Assembly (NCBI GenBank): GCA_003542295.1 | Contig: DPKX01000019.1 | Span: forward strand, 6,663-12,844 | DNA: 6,182 bases | Reading direction: 5' to 3' | Origin: Candidatus Atribacter hydrocarboniphilus | GTDB lineage: Bacteria > Atribacterota > Atribacteria > Atribacterales > Atribacteraceae | In this document: positions 5,919-6,182 of the stretch, piece by piece | How the letters are laid out: each line of letters opens with the position of its first letter | Position numbering within the stretch: the first letter of the stretch is position 1 | The notes under the pieces: model-generated | What the model saw: the letters and a program-made list of their open reading frames with translations, nothing else | Told to the model about the DNA's origin: nothing | Databases searched by the model: none | Program-made: the position numbers and the translations under genes

Positions 5919-6182
5919 TTACTTGACTTCAATAGTTCCAAGAAGCTTCGCTTTACCACCTTCAACCTGCTTTACAACAACCGGTTTTAAAGCATCACCT
6001 TTTTCAATGGTTATTTTTCCAGTAGTTACTTCTAAATCCTTGGTGTCTTCAATGGCTGCTGCAATCATCTCTGGATCAAAAGAGTTGGCTCGTTTGATAG
6101 CATCAACTATGATTAAATAGCAATCAGCTGCTAATGCTCCAAAAACGCCGGGTTCTTTATTAAATTTTGCCCGATAGGCATC
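5919..6182 (-). CDS. livK: C-terminus of a branched-chain amino acid ABC transporter substrate-binding protein (LivK-like), partial at window edge
   Basis: Only the last 87 codons and the TAA stop (5921-5919) are in the window; the frame stays open through position 6182 and the start lies beyond it. The peptide reads from DAYRAKFNKEPGVFGALAAD through the helix YLIIVDAIKRANSFDPEMI, AIEDTKDLEVTTGKITIEKG, and ends PVVVKQVEGGKAKLLGTIEVK. The order matches the C-terminal lobe of periplasmic-binding-protein type 1 proteins of the LivK/LivJ group, with the characteristic 'D-x-E-x-x-T-G-K-I-T' segment and a final 'KPVVVKQVEGGK' strand pair. It would capture the substrate outside the membrane and deliver it to LivH/LivM. 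The ligand pocket and signal peptide are outside the window, so substrate cannot be judged. Its place directly before livH, separated by a terminator, supports the assignment. The gene symbol is by context and not by ligand evidence. Confidence 0.88.
   Translation of the reverse strand, partial: DAYRAKFNKEPGVFGALAADCYLIIVDAIKRANSFDPEMIAAAIEDTKDLEVTTGKITIEKGDALKPVVVKQVEGGKAKLLGTIEVK

Noticed and set aside
5923..6120. Plus-strand open frame of 65 codons at the right edge
   Set aside because: It is opposite the C-terminus of the substrate-binding protein, which has clear family motifs on the minus strand.

Overview
The window comes from an AT-rich bacterial genome. It holds two gene blocks that face each other and meet end to end near position 2040. 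Purine-rich Shine-Dalgarno sequences, TTG and GTG starts, tight operon packing and nickel-pincer-cofactor genes beside a branched-chain amino acid transporter fit an anaerobic bacterium, for example Firmicutes, Synergistota, Atribacterota or a similar lineage. This placement is inference: there is no rRNA or marker gene to settle it.

Left block, plus strand (1-2033). An extended -10 promoter precedes larB and larC, two genes of the nickel-pincer nucleotide (NPN) pathway. LarB makes the biscarboxylated pyridinium mononucleotide from nicotinic acid adenine dinucleotide. LarE, not present here, exchanges the carboxylate oxygens for sulfur. LarC then inserts nickel using CTP. LarC is a single 402-codon frame here, not the split larC1/larC2 known from Lactiplantibacillus plantarum. 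It has a strongly histidine-rich insert, and a T TTT TTA heptamer sits in slippery register at the LarC1/LarC2 domain boundary.

Middle (2034-2331). A 67-residue, Cys-rich protein of unknown function is encoded on the minus strand. It has a TTG start with a strong Shine-Dalgarno sequence, and its end converges on larC with a 14-base gap. It lies 80 bases downstream of livF, so it may be the last gene of the liv operon.

Right block, minus strand (2332-6182). A complete LIV-type (HAAT family) ABC transporter is read right to left: the C-terminus of a periplasmic/lipoprotein binding protein (livK-like, cut by the window edge), a strong hairpin terminator, the permeases livH and livM, and the ATPases livG and livF. 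The last four overlap by 1-4 bases and are probably translationally coupled. The terminator after livK probably lets a fraction of transcription through, so that binding protein is made in excess over the membrane complex.

Most of the window is a recognisable metabolic and transport region. I see no CRISPR array, mobile element, tRNA or rRNA, and no clear novel system. The points most worth checking are the candidate frameshift site in larC, the unknown Cys4 small protein and the odd larB start.
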